Shown: in pieces, positions 12,101 to 25,400 of the stretch
Layout of the letters: the number at the start of each line of letters is the position of its first letter
Position numbering within the stretch: position 1 is the first letter of the stretch
Source: Megalopta genalis
Lineage: Eukaryota; Arthropoda; Insecta; Hymenoptera; Halictidae
Direction: 5' to 3'
Assembly (NCBI RefSeq): GCF_051020955.1
Contig: NC_135022.1
Coordinates: forward strand, 12,636,966-12,700,965
DNA length: 64,000 bases
Notes under the pieces: model-generated
The model's input: only the letters and a program-made list of their open reading frames with translations
Database searches by the model: none
What the model was told of the DNA's origin: nothing
Program-made: the position numbers and the translations under genes

Positions 12101-15100
12101 TCTTCTCCACGTCGTGTACGGGATGAGGGGGTACGGAGAGCTCGACGACGATAAGATGGCGAAAAGCGGAGTGCTGTCCGCCCTGCAGATCCTGGAGGAG
12201 ACGAAACGCGTGGGTGGCATCAAGACTGTCTTCATCGGCATTTCAACCGGTAATCGAACCGGTAAACGAACCGGCGATTAATCCGGTGTACGTTATTCTC
12301 ACGCGATTTGCTCAGGAATGGCGTTTTGCGGAGTCATCGGTCACTGTGTCAGACAGCAGTACATGATCATCGGCGATCCGATGTACAAGGCCACGTCGTT
12401 GATGGCGCTGTCCTTCGGCAAGGTTTCTCATCCCTCCCGCTCGCGACCAATTCGTTTCTACAGAAACACCTGTTGCAGGCATACTGCGACTACGACACAG
12501 TGATGCACAGTTACTTGAAGACGGAGAGATTTCAATCGCGGGGGATGATGGTGCTCAAAGGGTACGGCAAGACCCAAGTTTACGAGGTCGTAGAACTGCA
12601 CAAGTAAGCTCTAAACTGTTAGATCGAGTGATAAATAACTTTCGCGCTTCTTTGTTAGAAACGGATATTTATTTATTTTATGTCTTTTATTTATTTATTT
12701 TTTATTTACTTATTTTATTTTATTTATTTTCTATTTACTTATTTTATTTTATTTACTTTTTATTTATTTTTTATTTACTAATTTTATTTTATTTATTTTT
12801 TATTTACTTATTTTATTTTATTTATTTTTTATTTTATTTATTTTTTATTTACTTATTTTATTTTTTTTATTTTTTATTTACTTTTTATTTTATTTATTTT
12901 GAGCCATTATCTATTTAGTGAAAGCAAAAACTCGTTTGTCCCGACGACTCGTAGTGGGTCGGACAATAGATTCTATCTAGCTGTATCGGAAGTTATTTGT
13001 GGCTCGACCTATCATTTTTTAATTAGTGTGCGTTCAAACTGCAAAGAGCTTTTGTATCTAAATCGAAGAATGTCCGAGGAATATCACTTGAACATCGACT
13101 ACGTCTATCCGATTCTCGGTCGAACGAAAGAGTTGGAGTACTTCAAGGACATCTTGGACGATATTGGGGTGCCGGGGAAGAGTTACGCGGGGATGCTCAT
13201 CGAGGTTGGTTCGATACTATTCATTGATATCGTCTAGACGGTTTCGGTCTTCGACACGGTTTCAAATCGGTCGTTTAGGGCGCCGAGAGGTCGGGCAAGT
13301 CGAGGCTCCTCGACGCGTTCGCCATGATCGCTCAAAACCGGCAACTGACTCTGCTGAAGCTCGCGTTGCGCGAGTCCTTCGTGGACAAGGAGTTTTCGGT
13401 GTTGTACCAGCTGCTTCTCCAGGTAATCGCCGGTTCGTCAGTCGAGTTCGATTCTTTTAAGAATACTTATGTTATTATTATTACTACTATTATTATTATT
13501 ATTATATCATTATTACTACTATTATTATTATTATATCTTTATTATCATATTATTATTATTATATCATTATTATCATATTATTATTATTATATTATTATTA
13601 TTATATCATTATTATCATATTATTATTATCATATTATTATTATTATATTATCATTATCATATTATTATGATTATTATTATTATTTATATCATTATTATCT
13701 TTGAAGAATATTTATATTATTTATTTATATTACTTATTTATTAACACTGGAACTACGAAACCAGTCAAAATGACTGGTTCCTGATTTTTTCTTTTACAAC
13801 TCCTGATTCTATAAAAACATTTAACGGAAAATTTGTTAGGTATACTAATCAATTGAAGCATTTATTAAAATACAAATAATCCGAAGTCCAAATAAATCCA
13901 GTTTTGGCATTGTTATAAAATAATATACGTTAGTCGCGTCTAGAGCTCGGTAGTCCTGGTCTTAACGAATGCGAACCCTTGATACGAGAAATATCTCAAG
14001 GCTAAATGTGGGTCACCTCACAACAACATAAAATATATGAGGTTATGCATAAAACGTGCGAATAAAATAGAAAAATCAAATAAAAATCTTCAAAATTTTT
14101 AACGTCGCGTTCCATGAGATTCTTCTAACAATAAGAGGGCGGGGCGTGTAAATAGTAAGTCAACGACAATCCATTTCGATTTATACGCTAATTGTTCGAT
14201 AATACGGCGATGCTGCGGTGGCAGAAAATTAATTCTACACAATATAGCTGTCATGATCCATTTTGTCGACAAGCTGTTCTGCGCGACGAACTGCACCGCG
14301 ATGGGAGACCGCGAGAGGATCGTGTCGAACAGAGTGGCGACCCTGATATCTCCCAAAAATTTGTGCTACCTGAACCCCGTGATGAAGGTTCATTTCCCCC
14401 TCACGAAAGAGTATTGCAAGTTGACCGACTGGGAGCGTCACACGAAGACCATCGACATCTTCAACACGATGTTGCAGAAGGTAGACCTATCCGTTTCTGT
14501 CTCGTCTCCCGTTTTTCAATTACACAGTCTCGATCACGATCGCATCTCTCCAGATCGGCGAAAATATCTGCATCCTGCTCGACGACGTGCAGAACATGGA
14601 CGTGCTGTCCTGGAAGTTCCTCTCCGCCGCCATGGAGAACGATAACGTGATCGTGGCGATGACCATGCTGGAGCCCATCTCTTGGGACAATCTGAGCCAA
14701 GCGGAGATGGGCATCTGCCAGGACAAGAGGCTGCTCAGCAAATCGTTGCAGGACTTCGACAGCGAATACATCACGGCGTTCGCCTGTCAGTTCTTGAACG
14801 TCCTCGCGATCCCGAAATTTCTCGACAGGCGAGTGACCTCCGCGTTTCACTCCCGAGTTTTCAAATTATTTATCAACGCTTTACCGACCGGTACTCACCG
14901 GTCACTCAGCCGCATATTCTAGCCGCTGTCTTCAACGTTATTATTGGGTCGTCCGGAAAGTTCGTGCCGATTTTTTAGGAAAATTAAAACGCAGCTCATT
15001 TAACCCTTTCGCTACTACGGACCACTATAGTGGCTTTCCATATGATGCCACTGAGGTACTACGGACCACTATAGTGGCTTTCCATATGATGCCACTGAGG

Positions 15101-18100
15101 TACTACGGACCACTATAGTGGCTTTCCATATGGTGCCACTGAGGTACTACGGACCACTATAGTGGCTTTCCATATGGTGTCAGTGAGGTACTACGGACCA
15201 CTATAGTGGCTTTCCATTTGGTGCCACTGAGGTACTACGGACCACTATAGTGGCTTTCCATATGGTGTCAGTGAGGTACTACGGACCACTATAGTGGCTT
15301 TCCATATGGTGCCACTTAGGTACTAGGGACCACTATAGTGGCTTTCCATATGGTTCCACTGAGGTACTAGGGACCACTATAGTGGCTTTCCATAAGATGC
15401 ATTATATTGCATAATGTTATTTCCTCTCATACTGTAAATTAAAGAGCGCATGCTAAGACGTTATAAAATACCCTGGAATACCCTTTATTTATAAATACCC
15501 TTTGGAGAAAAATTTTTTCGTTCGAAAAATTCATTCAATTCGAACAGCTTAGGTTCTCCGCCGACCGCCGCGGAGTACCGACTTCCGCTGACGATCGCCG
15601 TCGCGTAGCGTGCAGTGATGTCGCAGCGCTCTGTTCAGCAGAAGTACCGCGACGGAGAATCCGCCCGTAGCGAAAGGGTTAAATATCGGAGCCAAGCTTC
15701 ACAGTACGATCGTGGATGGTTGATTTTGATTTACTTAGCATTCCTGCTAATTGACGTAACGATGAGCGTGGGTTATTCTCGATTTCTATTCTAATCATGT
15801 CTTCGTCTGTGGTGGACGGCCTACCTGGGCGTTCTTGATCTTCAAGGTCGAAATTTCCAGCTTTAAACCGAGCAAACCACTTCCGCACAGTTCTTTCGGC
15901 TACAGCATCCTCGCTATAAAACAGCGCATATCTTATTTGCCGCTTGTGTGGCATTTTTGCCTTTTCGGAAAAAGAAAAGCATCAAATGCCTATGATGCAC
16001 TTTATTTGCCACCATATTCTAAGGCGTACAAAACCGATAAAAATGAACGAATCGTAACCAAGCTTTTCTCCGAATATGGCTGAAGTTATCTCTTTTAGAA
16101 TATGTACACGTGTCATTTGTTTTCAATAATTGTGATATATTCGGTCAGGTCTCTCACGCTACCTACCGAAAATCGGCACGAACTCTCCGGACAACCCAAT
16201 ATTTATATCATCGTCTTCTGGATCACTGTATATTAGTGGTAATACAGAACGTCGCTTTCGAATCATTTCATTACTGCTATCACTTTCGTCGTCGGTACCA
16301 CTTGCTGAAGAGCACAGTGAAGACAATCTGACAGATCATCGAGATAAAACTCACCAACGCTATCCTTTCCATTCATCGTGAAGGCTAAATTTTTATAAAC
16401 TGTATAAAAATATGGGTGCTTTCGGAGCGAAGCAACGAGTATCAGAATACAAAATAAGAAATGCTTGCTGCTTGCTACTTGTCAGTCTAACCTAATCGAA
16501 TCTAACGGAAAATAAAAAAAGTCGATTAATCGGCTACCGGTCGGCAAGCGCTGGGAACAAAAAGTCGACGATTAATCGAAAGTGTTAACGCGACGTCGTC
16601 GTTCCGTTTAGGACGCTGCAGAAACGCGGCAAGAACGCGATCGCCTGGTGCGAGGCGTTCCTGACCTCCAGCTTGCAGACCAACGCCGTCGAGTTTACGA
16701 ACATCGCGCCGAACGATCCGAGGGTCCACGAACTGGTCTTTCCGAAGAGCGTCTACGTGACCAAGGTACCCTCGAATTTGACGCCCGAGGAGCTGGCGCC
16801 GCCGTTGAATTGGACGCAAATGAGCAGGATACGAGTTTGCTTGACATCCTGGAGACAGACGAGCTTCATTGAGATTAATCGCGACGTGATGGGTGATACA
16901 TCGTTCCGAAACGATCTGGAACGAGACGCTGAACGCTAATCCTGATCGCTTCGCTATCTGCCGATTAGGCTTGCGGATCGATATATACAACAGGATGAAT
17001 CCGTACGAGCAGGACTTCATCAAGTGCGCAGCCACGTTGGGCGGAGTTTTCGTGCGCAATATGATCGCGAACGTGATGGTCAACGCTGCGCCATTGTACA
17101 CGTCCAAAGGTAGTAGGCGTTCTCGCCGTTTCAAGTGTACAGTTTTAACCTTTTAGGCCCGACGCGCCGCTATAGTGGCTTTCCGGGATGTCATCTTTCA
17201 GAACGACACGCCACTATAGTGGCTTTCGCGGATGTCATCTCTCTGGACGACGCGCCACTGCAGGCTGTTCCACAATTATTTTATCAGCCGAAAATGAGGG
17301 GTAGCTGAGGTCATTTGAAGTAACTTTCTCCTTTGCGAAAATGCAATCTGCGGCTTTGTTTACGAGTTATTAACGGAAAACACTGACCAATGAGAGGTGA
17401 CGGCGCGAAGTTCGAGAGCCCGCAGCACGAGGCTTTGACAGATGGTCGGGACGGACTCGAGCCGCGTTCGAAGTATTGAACAAATCACGAAGCGAGAACT
17501 TTCCGGATTCTTTTTACTACGTAACAGCTACCCCTCATTTTCGGCTGTTAAAATAATTGTGGAACACCCTGTATAGTGGCTTGCTCTAGTAGCACACTCG
17601 CTCATCGTTTGAACCAAATAATCCTCTTCATATGCATTGTTTCACACTTCTTCTGTCTTCGCATCGATTTACAACAGTCTACAGGGTGTCCCAAAAATGT
17701 CTCGCAATCCGGAAATGGCGGGTTCCTCGGATCATTTGAAGCAACTTCTTCCTTTACAAAAATGTTCTCCGAGGCACCGTTAACGAGTTATCAACGAAAA
17801 ACAGTGACCAATAAGAATCGAGTACGGCTGGCGCGAGGCGGCCCAGCCAACCAGCGCACGAAGCCCAGTTCCGCTCGTTGGCTCGATCGCCTCGCGCCAG
17901 CTGAGCTCGCCTCTCATTAGTCACTGTTTTTCGTTAATAACTCGTTAACGGTGCCTCGGAGAAAATTTTTGTAAAGGAAAAAGTTGCTTGAAATGGTCCG
18001 AGGAATCCGCCACTTTCGGATTGCGAGACATTTTTGGGACACCCTGTATATACAGACAGAATATACAGTATCAGACTCTGTACAGTACATATCAGACTCT

Positions 18101-21100
18101 GCCGTCCAGAGAAATAGCCTCGCGCAGAATTCAGCCGTACCTAAAAGGTTAAAGTTTAGAGCTCGAAGGTGTAGCAAACGGAACAAAGTTTTATGCACGA
18201 ACGTGTTATCTTCCACAGCCGTTGCGGAGATGATAAGGTTGAGGATTCTCGAATGCGCGATGATTCAGCGAAGAAACTGTCACATAGACGAGTCGATGTT
18301 CTTCTTGCAGAAAAATCGGAGATCCTTTAGCAACATGCAGCACCTGACAACTTGCGAGTGTCAACCCACCCGTTAGTTGTCCGCGTAGCTTACTCCGATC
18401 TCGAGCATCCGGGATCGCTAAGCGGCCAATCTTTGTCATCGGAGATTCCGATTGCAGGGGTCTTCGCGCCGCGATCTTTGCCTACGTACGCCCACTGCCA
18501 GTACTTGGAGTTCGTAATGCCGTCGTATCGCAAGCTCTTCTACAATATCCTGCCTGTACACGAGAGGAAGGAGTTCCACACGAAAGCGATAGCCATCTTG
18601 GAGCGGTACGCCCACAGGTGTAGCACCTGCGGCGGCGACGGTTTCCTCTCGATGTTCTCCAAGGAGGAGCCTCCTTCGGAGCCGCAGGTCAGATTTTTCT
18701 TTCTACAGAAATCTCGCTCGGCTTCCTTCTCTTCTTGACGCGATAGAAATTTCTCTCGTTTTTCGGGATCCTTCTTGCAACCGTAATCAATTTATGAATG
18801 ATTTATTATGAAAGATTGTTTATTATATGATATTATTTTATATTTTATTCATTATTATTTTATGTGATGTTATATGACATTGTTTTATATTTTACTTATT
18901 ATTACTTTATATGATATTATATGATATTATTTTATATTTTATTTATTATTATTTTATATGATATTATATCATATTATTTTATATTTTATTTATTATTATT
19001 TTATATGATATATTATGACATTATTTTATATGATATAATATGACATTATTTTATATTTTACTTATTATTATTTTATATGATATATTATGACATTATTTTA
19101 TATTTTACTTATTATTACTTTATATGATATTATATTATATTATTTTATATTTTATTTATTATTATTTTATATGATATTATATGAAATTATTTTATATTTT
19201 ACTTATTATTAGTTCATATGATATTATATGATATTATACCATATTATTTTATATTTTATTTATCATTATTTTATATAATATTATATGATATTATGATATT
19301 ATGAAAGATTATCCATGTCCTTCGATCTAAACACTCCGTTTATTACCGTCTGTCGCCGTTTTAATCGCGAAAGGTTGATGAGCAAGCGTCGACGCCATCC
19401 TTATACGCGATGAAACGGAGGAGGACGCAGAGTCGTCTGATGGACAGAAGGGAGTCGAAGCGGAACGTTCTGATGCTCACCAACGGAACAAACGACGGGG
19501 ATAGGAAGAACCGGGACAGCGTAGTTATCCGCAGGATCTCGTTGCTACCTTCCTTCGAAGACAACAACGAGGAAGAGGGTGAGGCATCCGACGTTTCCGA
19601 CGCGAAAGCGTAATCCTCTGGCGCGATCCTCCGTTTCAGACATTTCCGCCGCGAATTCGTTACAAGCAGGACCATCGGACGGTAGTAAGAAGACGCAAAT
19701 CGTCTGGGAAAATCGGCTGAAACACTTGAGCCACCTGGATTATCGCAACTGTCGGTGCGTCGACGCGATCGACTATTCCTACTGGCGGCTGCTTTTCCAT
19801 CTTCAGCACAGCCGTGAGCTTGTAGATCTTTAACCTTTTAGGCACGACGCGCCTCTATAGTGGCTTTCGCGGATGTCATCTCTCTGGACGACGCGCCACT
19901 ATAGTGGCTTGCTCCAGTAGCTCACTCGCTCATCGTTTGAACCACATAATCGTCTTCATATGCATTGTTTCACACTTCTTTTGTCTTCGCATCGATTTAC
20001 GACAGTCTACAGGGTGTCCCAAAAATGTCTCGCAATCCGGAAATGGCGGGTTCCTCGGATCATTTGAAGCAACTTCTTCCTTTACAAAAATGTTCTCCGG
20101 AGCACCGTTAACGAGTTATCAACGAAAAACAGTGACCAATAAGAATCGAGTGCGGCTGACGCGAGGCGGCCCAGCCAACCAGCGCACGAAGCTCAGTTCC
20201 GCTCGTTGGCTCGATCGCCTACCGCCAGCCGAGCTCGCCTCTCATTGGTCACTGTTTTTCGTTAATAACTCGTTAACGGTGCCTCGGAGAAAATTGTTGT
20301 AAAGGAAAAAGTTGCTTCAAATGGTCCGGGGAATCCGCCACTTTCGGATTGCGAGACATTTTTTGGGACACCCTGTATATACAGTATCAGACTCTGCCGT
20401 CCAGAGAAATAGCCTCGCGCAGAACTCAGCCGTACCTAAAAGGTTAAGTAAATCTTTGATTAAAGAGTCAGATCGATCGATCGATCACGCTTGACGACTT
20501 TTCAGAGGACCTCGAGAAGCTGACGAATTTTATGCTGGATTACAGCGCCGGCTTGATAGCGACGGGACAGCCTATTTTCGCGACCAAGTTCCTCTCGGAC
20601 ACCACCGCGGAGATCAAGTACACAAAGGCCAGGGAACAACTGAACGTCGTTCTCGTCGACGAGGCCATCAGCAAAGAGATTACGCTACTTCTGATAGGTA
20701 GCCGCTTTGATCACGGATAAAGCGAATCGGATCGGTTCGGATCGGATCGTTTCGGTTTTCAGGCGACGCGTACGTTTCTTACGGAAACTACGGGCTAGCG
20801 AGAAGGCACTACAAGGAAGCGTTAAATATGCGAAGCGTCACCCGCCATCGCGACAAATCTGCCTGCTACGGTGTGTGGAAGGAGAAGCTGCGATATAAAT
20901 TGCGAGGCACGCCCAATTACCTTCTGCATCGTGTCAGCGATCGCACGGCGATGAAAAAATTGGAACTGGCGATCTGCTTGCAGCGGTTGTCCCTCGCGAT
21001 GATGGTCGGTAATTCGATGCGATCGTTGATTAACCCTTTCGGTACGAGCGCCGGATATATCCGGCATCCATCTGATGACCAATATGGACGAGTGCCGAAT

Positions 21101-22432
21101 ACATCTGGCAGCCATGTAAGCCATATTTTTGTAGGCCCTTTACAGAATGTTTACAGGAAACATTTAAAGAAAGATCTAGAAACGGATTAAGCACAGTCAT
21201 TACTTAACGCTTAAGAAAATCTTCGTCCAAAAGTGGTCTGACGCTGCGTTATGTGCGTTACAGAATGTTTACAGGAAACATTTAAAGAAAGATCTCTAGA
21301 AACGGATTAAGCACAGTCATTACTTAACACGTTCCGTGCCGAGCTTTTTTTACTCGAATCTTCACACTTTGATATTTTACTAAAACTTGATGTATTACGT
21401 GCAATTATTAATTCTCGTACACATAACAACGTAACAAAAACTTAACAACGCCCATTCTTGCGGTGGAAATTGATTCTTCGGTTCTAAATTTCTTGTAAAC
21501 AATTTGTTCAGTTCACTAAGTAAACATGCAAGCGTGTACCATGGATGGTACACGTGGCACGGAACGTGTTAACGCTTAAGAAAATCTTCGTACAAAAGTG
21601 GGCTGACGCTGCGTTATGTGCGCATTTTCGGTGCGGCGCCCCGTCCAGTGGGAGCGTCACGGCGGACAACGCGCTCGTACCGAAAGGGTTAACGTCGATC
21701 CGTTGTTTGATCGTGGTTAAAGTTGCTTGTCACGCCGAAATTTCTAGCTGGAACAGGATACGAAATCCGCGAAATCGATAATCATCCAGAGCTTCGACAT
21801 CGCTTTCCGCACTGTCGGAGGCTTTCTGGAGAAGGGGATCATCTTCCTGACCGCGGTGAAGATCTTCCGGAAGGATTACAGATACGTGCGATCATTGGAG
21901 AAGTCGATGATGCAGGTCGTCTCCGAGAAAACCAATTGGCAAACGTTGGTGGAGTTGATCATCTTGGCGAAAGTGTATCGCGTGTTCTTCGAGAATAGGT
22001 GACAAGCTTGGCGAAGTTGCTGGACGGACAGCTAACGCGGTTTCTAATTTAAACGACCTGTTTTTTCTTTTTTTTAACCCGAAGTTTTCTGAACGGCGAA
22101 TTGAAGAAATGCATGGAGACTGGAATCAACCTGCTGAAGATATGCAGCTTGTTTCACTATAACGAAGCGAAGATCGCCGTGCTTCCGACTCTGATAGAAG
22201 TTATGGTACAGTAAAGTTCTGTTTGTAATAGGATCTGTAATGGCGCAACTTTATTTTAACCCCTTAATGCACAGTTTTTTTGAAAAAGGCCGGCCAAAAA
22301 AAATCAATTTTTTTTTATGTGAAAAAACACAATTTAGAACGTTGTCTTGGCAAGAAAATTACAAAAATAATCAAAATTTTTATTGCAATTCTAATTTTAA
22401 GAATATTGCTATTATTATTATTATTATTATTA

Positions 22433-22488
<56 letters not shown>

Positions 22489-25400
22489 GTTATTATTATT
22501 ATTATATTTTATTTTACATTATATTTTAGTAAAATATATATTGAAAAATGAGCGAATCAGAATCTGAATGTGAATACGCTGTCGGAAAGCGGCTCACAAG
22601 GAAGAGATAAGTCGTAAGTGATAAGTAGAAAAAGGATATATTTTATACTTGAATAAGTAAGTGTTATAGCTTACAATCCCATGTAAATGATAAATATCGA
22701 TAAAACGATTGTTTTTTTTTGCTTTCACATTGTTATTTTCAATTCTCGATCGCATTCGAGCGTGAAAAATTACAGCAACATAAAGTACAACGCCGCTCGA
22801 ATTATCTCGAGTGTGCACAGAGTTCGGCCAGTTTAGCGCGCTCGAGTTAACTCGAGCGTGCACGTTAAGGGGTTAATTGTTTATAGATTGCATTTTAAGG
22901 AGAAATAATGAGACGAGTATATCACGTAACACGTGATATATAATAACATCAGGAGTAAGAGAATATTTTCAGGGTACAGGAATGTTTTAGAAGACTCGAA
23001 GAAAAAAATTTGATACTATAAATGCACAGAACAGATGATTCGTGCCGGGTTTACTGTAAGATACAATGTAAAATCTGGTATGAATTATCTGCTCGGGAAA
23101 ATTTAAAGGGTGGCGCCTCTCGTGGCGATATCTCGAATCTCCGAATCTCTCGAAAATCGCTCCAAATATCTCGAATCGCTGTTCAGGATCTGTACAGAGT
23201 CAATTGCGGTTGTGGCAAAACTCTCAAACTGTTAACCAGACTCGACTGTTGATAATTTGGCGAACAGTTTGAGCGACTTGCCATTATCCCAACTGGTATT
23301 GTACGAACGTCGAACGTAGCTTTACATTTCTTCATAAGAGGCACCTCTGTCGCCCTTATTTAAACGATACAGAATCGCTAAGAAACATTAATAATTATGA
23401 CAAAATTAGGCAACCGAGAAGTAAACCAAGGACACAGAAATGTTCTGAACAACCTGCTACATCCATATCGTATAAGAAAAGCGAACGTTTCCAACGCAAA
23501 ATGCAATTAATCAATATAATAGTTAACTGAACTTCAGACAGCATTTGATTATGTTTCGCGATGTTGTCATTTGTGTATTTTTATATGATATTTATATGAT
23601 ATTTTATATGATATATGATATCAATAGATTCTCCTAAACAATTCAGTATCCTTGGTTTATTCATTTGTGTCCTAACTTTGTTATAATTAACCCTTAGCGG
23701 ACGAGTGGCGACTCTCGGTCGCCACGGCATTTCGCGCGGCAGGGCGAATGGCGAGCGAGAGGCGACAGTCGGTGTTTATGTTAGATTTCGTTATCTCCAA
23801 CATTATCCGACCTACTGTTTTATGTGAAAGTCCCTGAAGTGGTGGCGCAAATTATTTTTCCGGGGACTGGAAATTTGTTTAATCAATTCCTACATTCTCT
23901 ACAAACATGTAAAAAGACAGAGAAACGAACAGCCAGTTACACATTTGAACTTTCGTAAAATTTTGATCAACAAATTGAGAGGAGATTTTTGTCAACCACG
24001 AGATAGATCTTCAAGTTCGACATCCAACTCTGACGAAATTCGTCTAAACGAGAAACTGCATGTAATTGTTACTGGCACAAAGAAAGATTGTAAAGTTTGT
24101 TCCAGTCGAAACAAACCAGGGGGAAGACATGAGACGACCTGTTTCTGTGATACATGTCCAGATAAAGCAAGAATGCATCTTGGTCAATGTTTTACAAACT
24201 ATCACACCAAACGAAACTACAAATCATAATTTTTGTAAAATTATATTCATAAAATTGTGAATATAGATAAACTAACGAAACATAACGTTTGTGTAAGATA
24301 ATTTATATGTAAGATCATTTTATTATACCATATAAGACACTCGACATATTTGCAAAAATCGCCTCGTCCTGCTACCTGACTCGGCCGAAAAAGTCGTCGT
24401 CCGCTAAGGGTTAATGCTATTAGGCATCGTCCGTACAACGCCGACAAGTGTACTAGCAAAACGCTTGAACCGTAAGGAAAAGTTTGATTTCAGGTGTGGA
24501 CCAAAAATTTGAACGCGGCGATGGATTTGCTGAAGGAGCTCTATTTTTTATCGGAAGAGGATGTCGACCGATCCGCGCTCACCTGGTACTACGCCCTCTG
24601 TTTGGAAGTGCTGCTCGACGCTGGGATGTTCATAGAGTCATACGACACTTGTTACAATCATTATTTAAGTATTGCGAGTAAGTTGTTCGTTAACGTTCGT
24701 CGAACATTTTAATAGCGTGATCACGGGGGTCTATGATATTATTTCTCGTACAGTTCGCAAGAAGTTCGCCGGCGTTGTCCGGGATCCGCAGAGCTTAACG
24801 CGTCTGAGCACCTGTGTGATCATCTGGCAGCTGAGGATGTAAGTATGTATCGCAGCGTATCCCTCGTTCTATCGGCTGAAATTCGCTTGCAGGAGTATGC
24901 CGATCACGGACGAATACTTGTTGAACGTCAACGAGTACGTCAAAGACATGCAGTATTACAATCACTCGCAGCTCTACAGCTGCATCAAGGTGCGTGAATG
25001 CGACTGGATGCGAAGAACCGATTAGAATAGTTTTGGTTTTCTAAGAATAGGGCTTGGAGTGTTATCTGCTGATATTGAACCAACGGATCAACATCAAGAG
25101 ATCACACGACGTGGTGGACAGGTTGCAGAACGCGACCACGTTGATGAGAGCGATTCGGCGGATGCAGCACAAGGCTGCGTTCGTCAAGCCGTTTATGAAC
25201 CTCTTCCAGGGGTACATGTTCCACGTGCGGGGTCGGAAGTCCGCGGCTCTGGCGTGTTTACAACGAGCGAATAAATGGGCGGTGATACAGGGGAATCAGA
25301 TGATACAGGCTTCGGTGCAGCAGAACAAACGGGTACGATGAATTTCGATCGATCATTTGATCCTCTGTGCATCGACGCTTCTTCTTCGCAGACGTGGCAG

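Larger units (their letters stand above)
14944..16199 (-). mobile_element. Deleted mariner-like element with a nested TTAA element
   Basis: Inverted ends start TTGGGTCGTCCGGAAAG and TTGGGTTGTCCGGAGAG, and TA flanks both sides (14942-14943, 16200-16201). It carries only the transposase N-terminus on the minus strand. A 683-bp TTAA element (15000-15682) interrupts it. It occupies most of cyclase intron 14. Confidence 0.85.
17145..18152. mobile_element. TTAA element (TTAACCTTTTAGG family), copy A, with two nested foldbacks
   Basis: TTAACCTTTTAGGCCCG on the left, CTAAAAGGTTAA on the right. Nested foldbacks are at 17271-17571 and 17682-18046. It fills the intron between cyclase exons 16 and 17; without it the intron would be about 105 bp. 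Confidence 0.85.

Noticed and set aside
12628..12918. Hydrophobic Phe/Tyr/Leu-rich frame, membrane-protein-like
   Set aside because: Translation of TTTA repeats in a cyclase intron. The same applies to frames at 13324-13744, 22240-22567 and 29134-29463.
15021..15400. Regular direct repeats resembling a CRISPR array
   Set aside because: No unique spacers: the whole 44-bp unit repeats, inside a eukaryotic TTAA element.
16766..16892. Intron retention/alternative donor at 16765 (AAG|GTACCC) in cyclase exon 15
   Set aside because: The following sequence stays open, reads like family sequence (PLNWTQMSRIRVCLTS), and only the longer exon reaches the next exon in phase.
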